Both the position numbers and the translations under genes were made by a program. From positions 1-64,000 of the forward strand of contig JAGVOT010000100.1 of the NCBI GenBank assembly GCA_020052615.1: DNA of 64,000 bases, read 5' to 3'. Under the pieces are notes generated by a model. The model was not told the DNA's origin. It saw nothing but the letters and a program-made list of their open reading frames with translations, and made no database searches. Shown here one piece after another: positions 42,031-50,217 of the stretch; positions within the stretch are counted from its first letter, which is position 1; each line of letters starts with the position of its first letter. The DNA is from Nitrospirota bacterium. Lineage in GTDB: Bacteria > Nitrospirota > UBA9217.

Positions 42031-42049
42031 GTATCACCCGAGGTGATAC
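42031..42049 (+). promoter_or_regulatory. Hairpin sequestering the ribosome binding site
   Basis: GTATCACC (42031-42038), cga, GGTGATAC (42042-42049): a perfect 8-bp stem whose right arm contains most of the Shine-Dalgarno AGGTGA used by the ATG at 42052. It may be an RNA switch or a DNA operator. Confidence 0.6.
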
Positions 42050-42051
42050 CT

Positions 42052-43161
42052 ATGCTAGTGTTCAGACCGGAACGAACTGAATCCTTTATTATTTCACTCC
42101 TTATCGCTTCGCTCCTCCTCCTTTCATGCGGTGTTGGCGCCGGACCCGATCCCCAGCCGGGCAGTGGAAAAGGCAAGGTCTCGCTCTTCATTACGGATAA
42201 TATATCGTTCTACAAACAGGTAGTATCGACGATCACCGGCGTCCGCTTGGTGAACTCCGGGACCGGAGGTGTCTGCGAGGTGATGGTCGATCCGCTCACG
42301 CTCGACATCGCGAACCTCACGAATCTGGCCCACTATGCAAGCCTCGCGGAATGCCCCGATGGCCGCTATAACAGGATAGACATCGATGTTCGCAAGGGCG
42401 CGTTCCTGATGGACCAGCTGGATGCGACATCAGCCTGCTCATTCACATCGTATATAGACGAAGTCGGCAATCTAAAGCCGCTAACATGCGATCAGGGAAC
42501 CGACATCTGCTCGTTCAGCATACGAGGTGGCTCACGCGACGGATCAGTGACGGTGCAGGAGGATCGGTATAACGACCTGGGCATTGATTTTGACCTCAAA
42601 GAATTCAGGGTGGACGACTTCGGGGATCCGGCTGACTGTTCCGTGACGTTGGTGGCCGCAGTGGTGAGTGCCGCTGACATGAACAGCAGCGGAAGGTCTC
42701 ACGAGGTTACGGGGACCGTACGGGACCTTGCTTCCGGCGCACGCACCTTTACGCTGCTCGCGGGAGGCCTGTCGCTGACCGTCGATTATTCGGGGATCAA
42801 TCCGGCGCTCCAGAATAACATCGATGACCTGCTGCTGGCAGCGCAGAGCGACGGCTATCCGGTGATCGTCCAGACCGGCGGCATTGCCATTGAAACAGGG
42901 GCGATCGCGGCAAACCGTATCTTCATGAAGGCTCCAGGAACAGTATCGGGTGTTCAAGACCAACCCCAGTGGCTCTTTACCCTCGTCTCCCAGCCAGACA
43001 AGCCGATCGCGGGAAGCTATAAACCGCCTGCAGTGGTTGAAGGCACCTTCGTCGACGGCGCTTGGGTGAACGTGCGGTTCGACGGTTATGATGCCGCAGC
43101 CGAGAAATACCTTGCTGCATCGGTCGAGGTGCTGCCCGCCGGCATGATCATTGATGATTAA
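42052..43161 (+). CDS. DUF4382-family lipoprotein
   Basis: 369 residues. A lipoprotein signal (FIISLLIASLLLLSC) ends with Cys at about residue 25. The body resembles DUF4382 proteins: GKVSLFITDNISFYKQVVSTITGVRL, a DPLTLDIANLTNLAHYASLAE segment, and GRYNRIDIDV. The C-terminal half (SGRSHEVTGTVRDLASGARTFTLLAGGLSLTVDYSG) looks like a DUF5666-type beta domain. It is predicted at the periplasmic or outer surface; the role is unknown. The ATG at 42052 follows AGGTGA, which is itself inside a hairpin. The gene has its own promoter and terminator. Confidence 0.78.
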   Translation: MLVFRPERTESFIISLLIASLLLLSCGVGAGPDPQPGSGKGKVSLFITDNISFYKQVVSTITGVRLVNSGTGGVCEVMVDPLTLDIANLTNLAHYASLAECPDGRYNRIDIDVRKGAFLMDQLDATSACSFTSYIDEVGNLKPLTCDQGTDICSFSIRGGSRDGSVTVQEDRYNDLGIDFDLKEFRVDDFGDPADCSVTLVAAVVSAADMNSSGRSHEVTGTVRDLASGARTFTLLAGGLSLTVDYSGINPALQNNIDDLLLAAQSDGYPVIVQTGGIAIETGAIAANRIFMKAPGTVSGVQDQPQWLFTLVSQPDKPIAGSYKPPAVVEGTFVDGAWVNVRFDGYDAAAEKYLAASVEVLPAGMIIDD

Positions 43162-43191
43162 GGGAACGCAGGTAGAGATTATTTTGATCTG

Positions 43192-43214
43192 AAAGGGGCG
43201 AAAGCCCCTTTTTT
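43192..43214 (+). terminator. Terminator of the DUF4382 lipoprotein gene
   Basis: 8-bp stem AAAGGGGC (43192-43199) / GCCCCTTT (43204-43211) with a GAAA tetraloop and six T. Confidence 0.93.
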
Positions 43215-43252
43215 GTTATTCCGCGCCGGGTGGATTTGCTTCAAAGCACGTT

Positions 43253-43270
43253 TGACGTCTCGGCACGTCA
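43253..43270. promoter_or_regulatory. TGACGT-N6-ACGTCA inverted repeat upstream of the TonB receptor
   Basis: Perfect 6-bp arms at 43253-43258 and 43265-43270, 6 bp apart, about 79 bp upstream of the receptor start. Candidate operator; it does not look like a Fur box. Confidence 0.4.
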
Positions 43271-43348
43271 GCCGCAGCACAACGATCCCGGAACAACCGA
43301 TCGCTCGATCATCCCTCTGACCGCATTGTGTTCTGAAGGAGAAGAACG

Positions 43349-45460
43349 ATGCCTCTCTCCCATTCGTTCGAAAGTTCCTCCAGTATCCTCCTGGTCCTGC
43401 TGATATGTCTCATCGCGGCAGGCGCTCCTGTACGGGCTGAAGAGAGCATCCCGGTCAAAGAGGAGGCGTCCCAGGACCAGGCGCAGGGAGCAGGGGCGAT
43501 CCAGGAGGGAACGAGGGAACCGCGGAAAAATCATGACCTGCAGGATCTCAGTCTGGAAGAGCTCATGGACATCGAGGTTCAGACGGTCGTCAGCGCGTCA
43601 CGATATCGGCAGAAGGTGAATGAAGCTCCCGCCTCGGTGACCATCATCACTGCACGGGATATCCGTAAATTCGGTTACCGGACCCTGGCCGATATCCTGG
43701 GAAGCGTGCGGGGATTTTCCACCACCTACGACCGCAACTATCAATATGTCGGTGTCAGGGGGTTCGGAAGGCCCGGAGACTATAATACGCGCATCCTGCT
43801 GCTCGTGGACGGTCACCGACTGAATGACGCCATTTATGACAGTGCCGCCATCGGAACCGAATTCGTGCTGGATGTCGATCTTATCGAACGCGTGGAGGTC
43901 ACCCGTGGACCGGGTTCATCGCTCTATGGCAGCAATGCGTTCTTTGCCGTCGTGAACGTGATCACCCGTCGTGCGAAGGACCTGGGAGCCGTTGAGCTGT
44001 CCGGAGAGGCGGGAACTCAGGGAGCGTATAAGGGACGCCTGAGCTATGGGGCATCGAGACAGCACGGCAAGGATTTTCTCCTGTCGGTGAGCGGTTTCAC
44101 GAGAGCCGGCGACCGTCTGTATTTTCCAGAGTTTGATCCCGAAAACCCCATGGCAGACCCACGGGCAGGCAACGGTGGATATTCCGACAATGGAGACCAC
44201 GACAAGTACCAGAGCGGGTACGCGAAGTTCGAACACCGGGGATTTCAGCTTGCCGCTGCTTATATCGAGCGGACGAAAGGCATCCCGACCGCTTCGTTCG
44301 GAACCGATTTCAACGAACCGGGAAATCGTACCAGAGATGGCCGGGGCTACGTTGATCTGCAGTACGAGACCCGCCTCGACGGAGGCATGCAGCTCGACAT
44401 TCGGACCTATTACGACCAGTACCGCTATGAGGGCGATTACCTCTACACCGGGACGTTGAACAAGGATCGGGCCATCGCATCATGGTACGGCGGGGATATC
44501 CGGATAACCACGCGGCTTCTGAACGCTCACCATGTCATCATCGGAACCGAGTATGAGGACAGGATCAAGCAGGACCAATACAACGCTGATGTGTCGCCTG
44601 CGTCCGTGTACCTCGATGACCATCGTAATTCGAGCACATGGGCAGCTTACGCGCAGGACGAGATTTCCATCTCACCGATCTTTCTTCTCTATGCGGGCAT
44701 TCGCTACGACCATATCAGCACCTTCGGCGGAACGACGAACCCTCGCATAGCAGCGATCATCACGCCCATCGAACACGGAACGCTCAAATTACTCTACGGC
44801 AAAGCGTTCCGGGCGCCCACCGTGTACGAGTTGTACTATGAAGCGCCTCCATCGATGCTGAACAATCCAGCCCTGCAGCCAGAGCGGATCGAGACCTATG
44901 AACTGGTGTACGAACACAATCTCGGAAATGGTCTGCGCGCGGTCGCAAGTCACTACAGCTACAGCATCAAGAATCTCATTACCCAGACGTATGACCCCTC
45001 CAGCGGCACCACCTCCTTCCAGAACCAGGAACGCGCCGAAGCCGAGGGCACGGAGCTCGAGGTCCAGAAGAGCTGGCCGAACAGCGCCGACATCAGGTTC
45101 AGCTACGCATTCCAGAAGGCGGTCGACCCCAAGACTGGAGAACTGCTGACCAACTCACCGAAGCATCTTGCGAAACTTAACCTTGTCGTGCCGATCATCA
45201 AGGACCGTTTCTTCACCGGGATCGAGGAGCAGGTCACGGGTCCGAGGATGACCACCGCGGGGCGGAGTACAGAGGGTTTTGCCGTAACGAACCTAACCCT
45301 TTTCGGCAGCGGCAGACAACGCACGATGGAGGCATCGCTCAGTATATACAACGTCTTGAACAGGAAGTATGAAGATCCCGTATCAAGCGACCTGTTCCCC
45401 ATTGACAGCGTGCAGCAGGATGGACGGTCCATCCGGGTGAAACTGACCTATGCATTTTAA
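43349..45460 (+). CDS. TonB-dependent outer-membrane receptor
   Basis: 703 residues. Signal peptide to about residue 30 (ILLVLLICLIAAGAPVRA). An N-terminal stretch DLSLEELMDIEVQTVVSASRYRQKVNEAPASVTIIT resembles the TonB-box/plug entry of the subfamily often paired with YfiR and sensory kinases. The plug domain (about 85-205) contains GYRTLADILGSVRGFS and VTRGPGSSLYGSNAFFAVVNVITR. The 22-strand barrel ends in IRVKLTYAF with the terminal Phe. It probably imports a small ligand or acts as a signal receptor; the substrate is not predictable. GAAGGAG precedes the ATG. It overlaps the yfiR-like gene by 11 bp. Confidence 0.92.
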   Translation: MPLSHSFESSSSILLVLLICLIAAGAPVRAEESIPVKEEASQDQAQGAGAIQEGTREPRKNHDLQDLSLEELMDIEVQTVVSASRYRQKVNEAPASVTIITARDIRKFGYRTLADILGSVRGFSTTYDRNYQYVGVRGFGRPGDYNTRILLLVDGHRLNDAIYDSAAIGTEFVLDVDLIERVEVTRGPGSSLYGSNAFFAVVNVITRRAKDLGAVELSGEAGTQGAYKGRLSYGASRQHGKDFLLSVSGFTRAGDRLYFPEFDPENPMADPRAGNGGYSDNGDHDKYQSGYAKFEHRGFQLAAAYIERTKGIPTASFGTDFNEPGNRTRDGRGYVDLQYETRLDGGMQLDIRTYYDQYRYEGDYLYTGTLNKDRAIASWYGGDIRITTRLLNAHHVIIGTEYEDRIKQDQYNADVSPASVYLDDHRNSSTWAAYAQDEISISPIFLLYAGIRYDHISTFGGTTNPRIAAIITPIEHGTLKLLYGKAFRAPTVYELYYEAPPSMLNNPALQPERIETYELVYEHNLGNGLRAVASHYSYSIKNLITQTYDPSSGTTSFQNQERAEAEGTELEVQKSWPNSADIRFSYAFQKAVDPKTGELLTNSPKHLAKLNLVVPIIKDRFFTGIEEQVTGPRMTTAGRSTEGFAVTNLTLFGSGRQRTMEASLSIYNVLNRKYEDPVSSDLFPIDSVQQDGRSIRVKLTYAF

Positions 45461-46043
45461 TGTTGCCTCATACCGTCGGTGCCTTGCCATGATCGTGGCC
45501 TCAGTCCTCGTTCTGTGTCTCGAACAGAGCGGGCGCGCAATTGCGGCGGAGGGGGGCGCGCGATCTTCAGGCGAATATCAGGTTAAGGCCGCGTTCGTGT
45601 ATAATTTTATCAAATTCGTAACATGGCCGTCGGGAGGAGAGACGTCCGCAGCAGGGGTCGTTCGTCTCTGTATCCTGGGAGAACTTCCTGATGCCGCCCC
45701 CTTCGACGATCTTGAAGGACAGGAACTCCTGGGAAAGCGCTTGCACCTTGTATATCTCAAGGAACCGCAGGAAGCGCGTTCATGCCAGGTCCTGTTCATA
45801 TCGTCGTCACTGTCGCGCCGGCTTGCCGAAACGCTGGAACTGGTTCGAGGGCATCCTGTCCTGACCGTCGGCGATACGGACGGGTATGCGAAGCGGGGGG
45901 TCATGATCAATATGTACCTCGAGAACAGGCGAGTGAGGTTCGAGATCAATGCAGAGACGGCGAGGCTCGCGGGTCTGCGGATCAGCACCAAGCTTCTGAG
46001 CCTTGCCGTCGCCGTTCACGGCACGGCAAGGACGGGAAAATGA
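45450..46043 (+). CDS. YfiR-family periplasmic protein (DUF4154)
   Basis: 197 residues. N-terminal signal segment (MIVASVLVLCLEQSGRAIA), then YQVKAAFVYNFIKFVTWPSG, the signature of DUF4154. Further family features are VRLCILGE, QVLFISSS, VLTVGD...GVMINMYLENRRVRFEIN and LRISTKLLSLA. YfiR in Pseudomonas is a periplasmic inhibitor of the diguanylate cyclase YfiN, acting on its periplasmic CHASE8-type domain. The next gene here has a CHASE8-like domain on a histidine kinase. The start lies within the end of the receptor gene, so translation is coupled. Confidence 0.88.
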   Translation: MHFNVASYRRCLAMIVASVLVLCLEQSGRAIAAEGGARSSGEYQVKAAFVYNFIKFVTWPSGGETSAAGVVRLCILGELPDAAPFDDLEGQELLGKRLHLVYLKEPQEARSCQVLFISSSLSRRLAETLELVRGHPVLTVGDTDGYAKRGVMINMYLENRRVRFEINAETARLAGLRISTKLLSLAVAVHGTARTGK

Positions 46044-46059
46044 AGGAAAGGCGGATCGC

Positions 46060-47526
46060 ATGAGGACCCTGAAGCGGGAACTCATCCTGGTGAACATTAC
46101 CGCGACCGGAGCAGCGCTCCTGGTGGCCATCGCGCTTCTGCTCGGTTCGGAACTGCGCACCTGGAAAGCTGCGATGATCCGGGATATCACTATCAAAGCT
46201 GACATCATCGGCAGCCAGTGCACGGCCGCCTTGACCTTTAATGGATCGAAAGACGCGGAAGAGGTCCTCAGGGCGCTTCAGGTGGATGCACAGATCGAGT
46301 ATGCCGCGGTCTACAGCGTGGACGGTACGGTATTCGCCGTATACCGCGGCAGGAGCGGTATGCGGCAGGTCCCGACAGGACCGCCCGCGGAAGGCCATCT
46401 GTTTACGGCCGCCCATCTGGACCTTACGCGCCCCATTGTCCTGCACGGCGAGCAGATCGGCTGGATTGCAATACGGGCGAACCTCGATCAGCTGCGCACG
46501 CTGCTGCTCCACTATGGATTTGGTTCTGCAGCGGTTCTCCTGCTTGCTCTGGCAGTGTCATCGGTGATGCTTTCCCGGCTGCAGAAAAGCATCACGGAAC
46601 CGGTGACCGACCTGGTAGGGTTGATGGAGACGGTTTCGGGGGACAAGGACTACACCCGACGGGCGGTCGCAAGGGGGCCGAAAGAGCTCATATCGCTGAC
46701 GAGAAGCTTTAACGAAATGCTGGGGACCATTCAGAGCCGGGACCGCGAACTGGAAAGCTCGCTTGCTGAACTGAAGAAAGCCTACGGGAAGCTCGAGGAC
46801 CTGGACCGCCTGAAGTCCGATTTCATTTCGATCGTATCGCACGAGCTCCGGACGCCGATAACGTCGATCAAGGCGTTCGTGGAGCTTATCCTGATCAAAC
46901 CGGACATGAGCGCGGACCGGAAGATGAAGCTGCTGGAGACGATCAACAGCGAGACCGATCGCTTATCACGGCTGATCGGAGATCTGCTCGACCTGTCGCG
47001 CATCGAATCGGGCGTTATACTGTGGCGGGACCAGGAGATCGCTGTCGAAGACGTGATAAGGACGGCAGTCGCCGGCATCATTCCCCTCGCAAAGATGAGG
47101 GATATCCAGATCAATGAAACGGCCGAGGACGGACTGCCGACGCTTTACGCGGATCGAGACCGCATCATGCAGGTTGTGATGAACCTGCTGTCGAACGCGG
47201 TTAAATTCATTCAGCCGGGTGGAAGGATCAGCATTTCGACGAAACGAACCAATGATCCTTTGGGGATCGCTGTCGCGATAGCCGATACGGGACCAGGAAT
47301 ACCGTCCGGTGATCTGGGCCTGATCTTCGACAAGTTCCAGCGGTCCGGGGATTTGCTTACCGGAAAAATCGAAGGGACGGGACTCGGCCTTGCAATCTCG
47401 CGTGAGATCGTTGATCACTATGAGGGGCGTATCTGGGTGGATAGCGAAATAGGCAAAGGAAGCATCTTCACCTTCACCATTCCGGTGAAACGGACATCGG
47501 GCATCTATCAAGGGATTGTGAAGTGA
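46060..47526 (+). CDS. CHASE8-HAMP sensor histidine kinase
   Basis: 488 residues. TM1 at about 10-30, a periplasmic CHASE8-like domain about 35-145 (IKADIIGSQCTAALTFNGSKDAEEVLRALQ), TM2 about 150-172, HAMP about 172-225, HisKA with His about 260 (SIVSHELRTPITSIKAF), and HATPase about 365-480 (NLLSNAVKFIQ, DTGPGIPSGD, GTGLGLAIS). Membrane-bound kinase with no receiver domain and no response regulator gene nearby. The ATG at 46060 is 16 bp after the YfiR stop; GAAGGAAAGG lies upstream. The likely input is the YfiR protein in the periplasm. Confidence 0.88.
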   Translation: MRTLKRELILVNITATGAALLVAIALLLGSELRTWKAAMIRDITIKADIIGSQCTAALTFNGSKDAEEVLRALQVDAQIEYAAVYSVDGTVFAVYRGRSGMRQVPTGPPAEGHLFTAAHLDLTRPIVLHGEQIGWIAIRANLDQLRTLLLHYGFGSAAVLLLALAVSSVMLSRLQKSITEPVTDLVGLMETVSGDKDYTRRAVARGPKELISLTRSFNEMLGTIQSRDRELESSLAELKKAYGKLEDLDRLKSDFISIVSHELRTPITSIKAFVELILIKPDMSADRKMKLLETINSETDRLSRLIGDLLDLSRIESGVILWRDQEIAVEDVIRTAVAGIIPLAKMRDIQINETAEDGLPTLYADRDRIMQVVMNLLSNAVKFIQPGGRISISTKRTNDPLGIAVAIADTGPGIPSGDLGLIFDKFQRSGDLLTGKIEGTGLGLAISREIVDHYEGRIWVDSEIGKGSIFTFTIPVKRTSGIYQGIVK

Positions 47527-47555
47527 TCCCACCTTGAGAACAGGTGCGGCAGCAG

Positions 47556-47590
47556 GCCGTCATCATATAAAGATGACGGCTTTGTATTTG
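47556..47590 (+). terminator. Terminator after the CHASE8 kinase
   Basis: Perfect 9-bp stem GCCGTCATC (47556-47564) / GATGACGGC (47572-47580), loop atataaa, followed by tttgtatttg. The T-run is interrupted. Confidence 0.8.
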
Positions 47591-47611
47591 TTCCCTCAGC
47601 GTTTCCGAATG

Positions 47612-47640
47612 TTGACTTCGCTATTGAGGTCTGTTAGTGT
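47612..47640 (+). promoter_or_regulatory. Possible promoter of the GGDEF-like gene
   Basis: TTGACT (47612-47617), 17-bp spacer, TAGTGT (47635-47640). Good -35, moderate -10. Confidence 0.45.
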
Positions 47641-47789
47641 ACTGCCCAATAGGGGCACGAATACGTCCTGACCTTATGATCAAGACAGAAACAGTGCGAG
47701 GTCATCAACGTGTGTCATGGCCCGCAAAGCAAAGCATCCCGAAGAACGGCACAGCTGCAAAGCAGATGCATCATGGAGAACGGGAGCAG

Positions 47790-49169
47790 ATGATAATTCC
47801 TTTTAAGAGGAGCGTCCTTGCCCGGCTCTTTGACTGGAAGCCTTTTTCCCGGCTTACTATCGCCGGCAAAATCCTCGTCGGCTATGCGGTCCTGGTCGTT
47901 CTTACCGTCACGGTGGTCAGCTATGTCCTGATCAGCCTTTCCAACATCAACCGTTTGAGCAGGAGCATCGTTTCGGTCAACATTCCCGGCGACACGGCCG
48001 CAGGGAGGCTGGTCGAAGCACTTCTCGCCCAGAATACCTACGAAAAAAAGTATCTTATCCTCGGGAGGCAGGAGCTCAGTCATCTTTACTGGGAGCGGGC
48101 AAAGGAATTCGGCACGAACCTCGAGAAATTGAAACGGGTCGGTCAGGCAGGTGACCTGCCGCTGGAGGCCATCGAAAGGCTGCACGCGCGATACGGCGAC
48201 CTCTATCTCGAAATGACGGGATACGTCCGGAGAGGCAGGATAGCCGCTGCCGAGGAACTATCGAATGGCGATATGAGCAACGTCGTGGAACGGTTGCTCG
48301 AGCTCATACGGTCGATCCCGCCGAAGCTCAGGGCGTCACGGGATGAACAGATGCGGATGATCGATTCAGCGACGCGATCGACGCTGCGAACGACGATCCT
48401 CCTCTGCACGCTCAGTACGGTCTTCAGCATATTTGCAAGCCTGCTCGTTACCTTGTATATAGCATCATCGCTTCGCAAACTCAAGAATGCAGCCGCCCAT
48501 GTGGCCGAAGGCGACTTCGAATACGGTTCACAGTTGCATGCTGAGGATGAGATCGGCGACCTGGACCGTGCGTTCGATCGCATGCGGGCGAGACTGAAGA
48601 AGCTCGAGGAGATGTACCGCGATGCGAGTCCATTGACCCGTCTTCCGGGCGGCATAGCGATCGAACAGAATATTCAGGGACGCCTGGACCGAAGAGAACC
48701 GATCGCGTTGTGTGTGATGGACATCGACAACTTCAAGTCGGTCAACGACCGTTATGGCTATGCCCGGGGGAATGAAGTGATCATTGAGACGGCGAGGATC
48801 ATCGACCTTGCAACGAAACAGCACGGAACGCCGACGGACTTCGTTGGACATATTGGAGGAGACGATTTCGTCGCGATTACCAGTCCCGAACGCGTCCAGT
48901 TCGTGTGCGATGCGATCATCGCACAGTTCGACGGGAAGGCACCTCAGTATTACAGCGGCGAAGACAGACGGAACGGGTATATATCGGGTAAATCCCGGCT
49001 GGGCGTTGAAATGAATTTCCCCCTGATGACCATCAGCATCGCGGTGGTCACGAACCAGCAGAGAAGGTTCAGCAACCCCCTGGAAATGTCAGCGGTCGCG
49101 ATCGAACTGAAGGAATATGCAAAGACATTCCCGCGAAGCCTGTATGTGGTGGACAAACGAAGATCGTAA
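47790..49169 (+). CDS. Membrane HAMP protein with GGDEF-like domain (GGDDF variant)
   Basis: 459 residues. TM1 about 25-48 (ILVGYAVLVVLTVTVVSYVLIS), a helical periplasmic four-helix-bundle sensor about 50-200, TM2 about 202-222, HAMP about 222-275, and a GGDEF-like domain about 285-455 (SPLTRLPGGIAIEQ, CVMDIDNFKSVNDRYGYARGNEVI, FVGHIGGDDFVAI). The signature is GGDDF rather than GGDEF/GGEEF. The usual Asp that reads guanine (GD in GHxxGD) is Asn (RGNEV), and no RxxD inhibitory site precedes the motif. Diguanylate cyclase activity is uncertain. The start at MIIPFKRSV is the best fit; an ATG eight codons earlier is possible. Confidence 0.82.
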   Translation: MIIPFKRSVLARLFDWKPFSRLTIAGKILVGYAVLVVLTVTVVSYVLISLSNINRLSRSIVSVNIPGDTAAGRLVEALLAQNTYEKKYLILGRQELSHLYWERAKEFGTNLEKLKRVGQAGDLPLEAIERLHARYGDLYLEMTGYVRRGRIAAAEELSNGDMSNVVERLLELIRSIPPKLRASRDEQMRMIDSATRSTLRTTILLCTLSTVFSIFASLLVTLYIASSLRKLKNAAAHVAEGDFEYGSQLHAEDEIGDLDRAFDRMRARLKKLEEMYRDASPLTRLPGGIAIEQNIQGRLDRREPIALCVMDIDNFKSVNDRYGYARGNEVIIETARIIDLATKQHGTPTDFVGHIGGDDFVAITSPERVQFVCDAIIAQFDGKAPQYYSGEDRRNGYISGKSRLGVEMNFPLMTISIAVVTNQQRRFSNPLEMSAVAIELKEYAKTFPRSLYVVDKRRS

Positions 49170-49223
49170 TTCATGATGCGTCCCGTCGACCTCAGTGCAG
49201 GATCGACCGATGAGGAGGAAAAC

Positions 49224-49568
49224 ATGGCGGAAGGGATGAAAAATCTGAGAACGAAGGCATTGTTCCTCGGCATCGCGGCCCTGGCCATGATGGGGCTGTA
49301 CAGCTACTTCATTGCGGACACGATCATGACCAGGATCACCGATGCGCAGATGACGAAAGTGGACGACATGTTCATGATCGCCACCGAGGAGCGGCCGTTC
49401 GTGAACTATGACGCCAGGTACCGGCTCAAATTCGATTCCGGCACGATCCAGAACGACGCGATCCGCTTAGAGGGCAAGATCGTGCGTATCAAAAAATACG
49501 GATGGAGAGTGCCTGCACTGTCGTGGTACGAGAATGTCGTGAAGATCGAGGAAGTACAGCAGCGTTGA
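49224..49568 (+). CDS. Small membrane-anchored protein of unknown function
   Basis: 114 residues. One N-terminal transmembrane helix (ALFLGIAALAMMGLYSYFIAD), then a small soluble domain (MTKVDDMFMIATEERPFVNYDARYRLKF, GWRVPALSWYENVVKIEEV). GAGGAGG precedes the ATG at 49224. It follows the GGDEF-like gene by 54 bp and may be co-transcribed. No family is recognised. Confidence 0.65.
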   Translation: MAEGMKNLRTKALFLGIAALAMMGLYSYFIADTIMTRITDAQMTKVDDMFMIATEERPFVNYDARYRLKFDSGTIQNDAIRLEGKIVRIKKYGWRVPALSWYENVVKIEEVQQR

Positions 49569-49625
49569 CCGAAAGGTCAGCACATCGTGCAGGACGTGTC
49601 CGTCTGTAATACCATCGGAACCTGC

Positions 49626-50153
49626 CTACATGCCCCCGCCAGGACGACCCAACGCGTTCAGTTTTCGCTCAACATCAGGGTAAAGGCGTATATGGACGGT
49701 TACCTTCCCGTCCTTAAGGGAATAGCTGATCAGCAGGGGATCGGAGCCCGCAAGGTCGGTGACCGGGAAACGCGGGAGAACCTCGTATCCGATCGTTCCG
49801 CCGCTGTCATCGGGGATCCTGAGTATCCGCGTCTCCGTGACCGTATGATTCCCGCACCGGACAAAAGCCTCAGCCTCGGACAGGGCCTTCTCAGCCGAAA
49901 GTCCTTTCTTTACCTTGTACGAGCTATCACGAGCGAACAGGTTGACGGGAAACCTGGCATCCGGTGAGATGAGAAAAGCGGCGATCTCGTAGTCCTCGGG
50001 ATAGCGGCATCCGTAGAGGATGAGGTCAAAGGAACCCGCGATCGTCTTCGGATCAACGATTTGGGTCTGAATTTGCGTGGCAAGGGCACAGCCTTGAAGC
50101 ATCAGCATCGCCATAAAAACAACTGTTGAAAGTGCAAATCTGTATCTGGTCAT
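49626..50153 (-). CDS. Hypothetical lipoprotein
   Basis: 175 residues. Lipobox LQGC (Cys about residue 22) after ALSTVVFMAMLM. Mature part ALATQIQTQIVDPKTIAGSFDLILYGCRYPEDYEIAAFL with two further Cys, and a C-terminal GGM. AAGGAGGAAC precedes the ATG. The tone resembles small periplasmic domains, but no family is recognised. It is convergent with the small membrane gene on the other strand. Confidence 0.7.
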   Translation of the reverse strand: MTRYRFALSTVVFMAMLMLQGCALATQIQTQIVDPKTIAGSFDLILYGCRYPEDYEIAAFLISPDARFPVNLFARDSSYKVKKGLSAEKALSEAEAFVRCGNHTVTETRILRIPDDSGGTIGYEVLPRFPVTDLAGSDPLLISYSLKDGKVTVHIRLYPDVERKLNALGRPGGGM

Positions 50154-50217
50154 TTGTTCCTCCTTCCTGTAACTGACCGATCTTCTTCGATTATACCAGA
50201 AAAGGATTGCGACTATC

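Larger units (their letters stand above)
41710..42051. other. Regulatory gap between glutamate synthase and the DUF4382 lipoprotein
   Basis: 342 bp without a gene. In order it holds a terminator (41767-41800), a possible structured element (41851-41917), an AT-rich stretch with the small palindrome TAGTTCCGACAACTA (41951-41965), a promoter (41971-41999) and a hairpin over the ribosome site (42031-42049). Confidence 0.65.
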
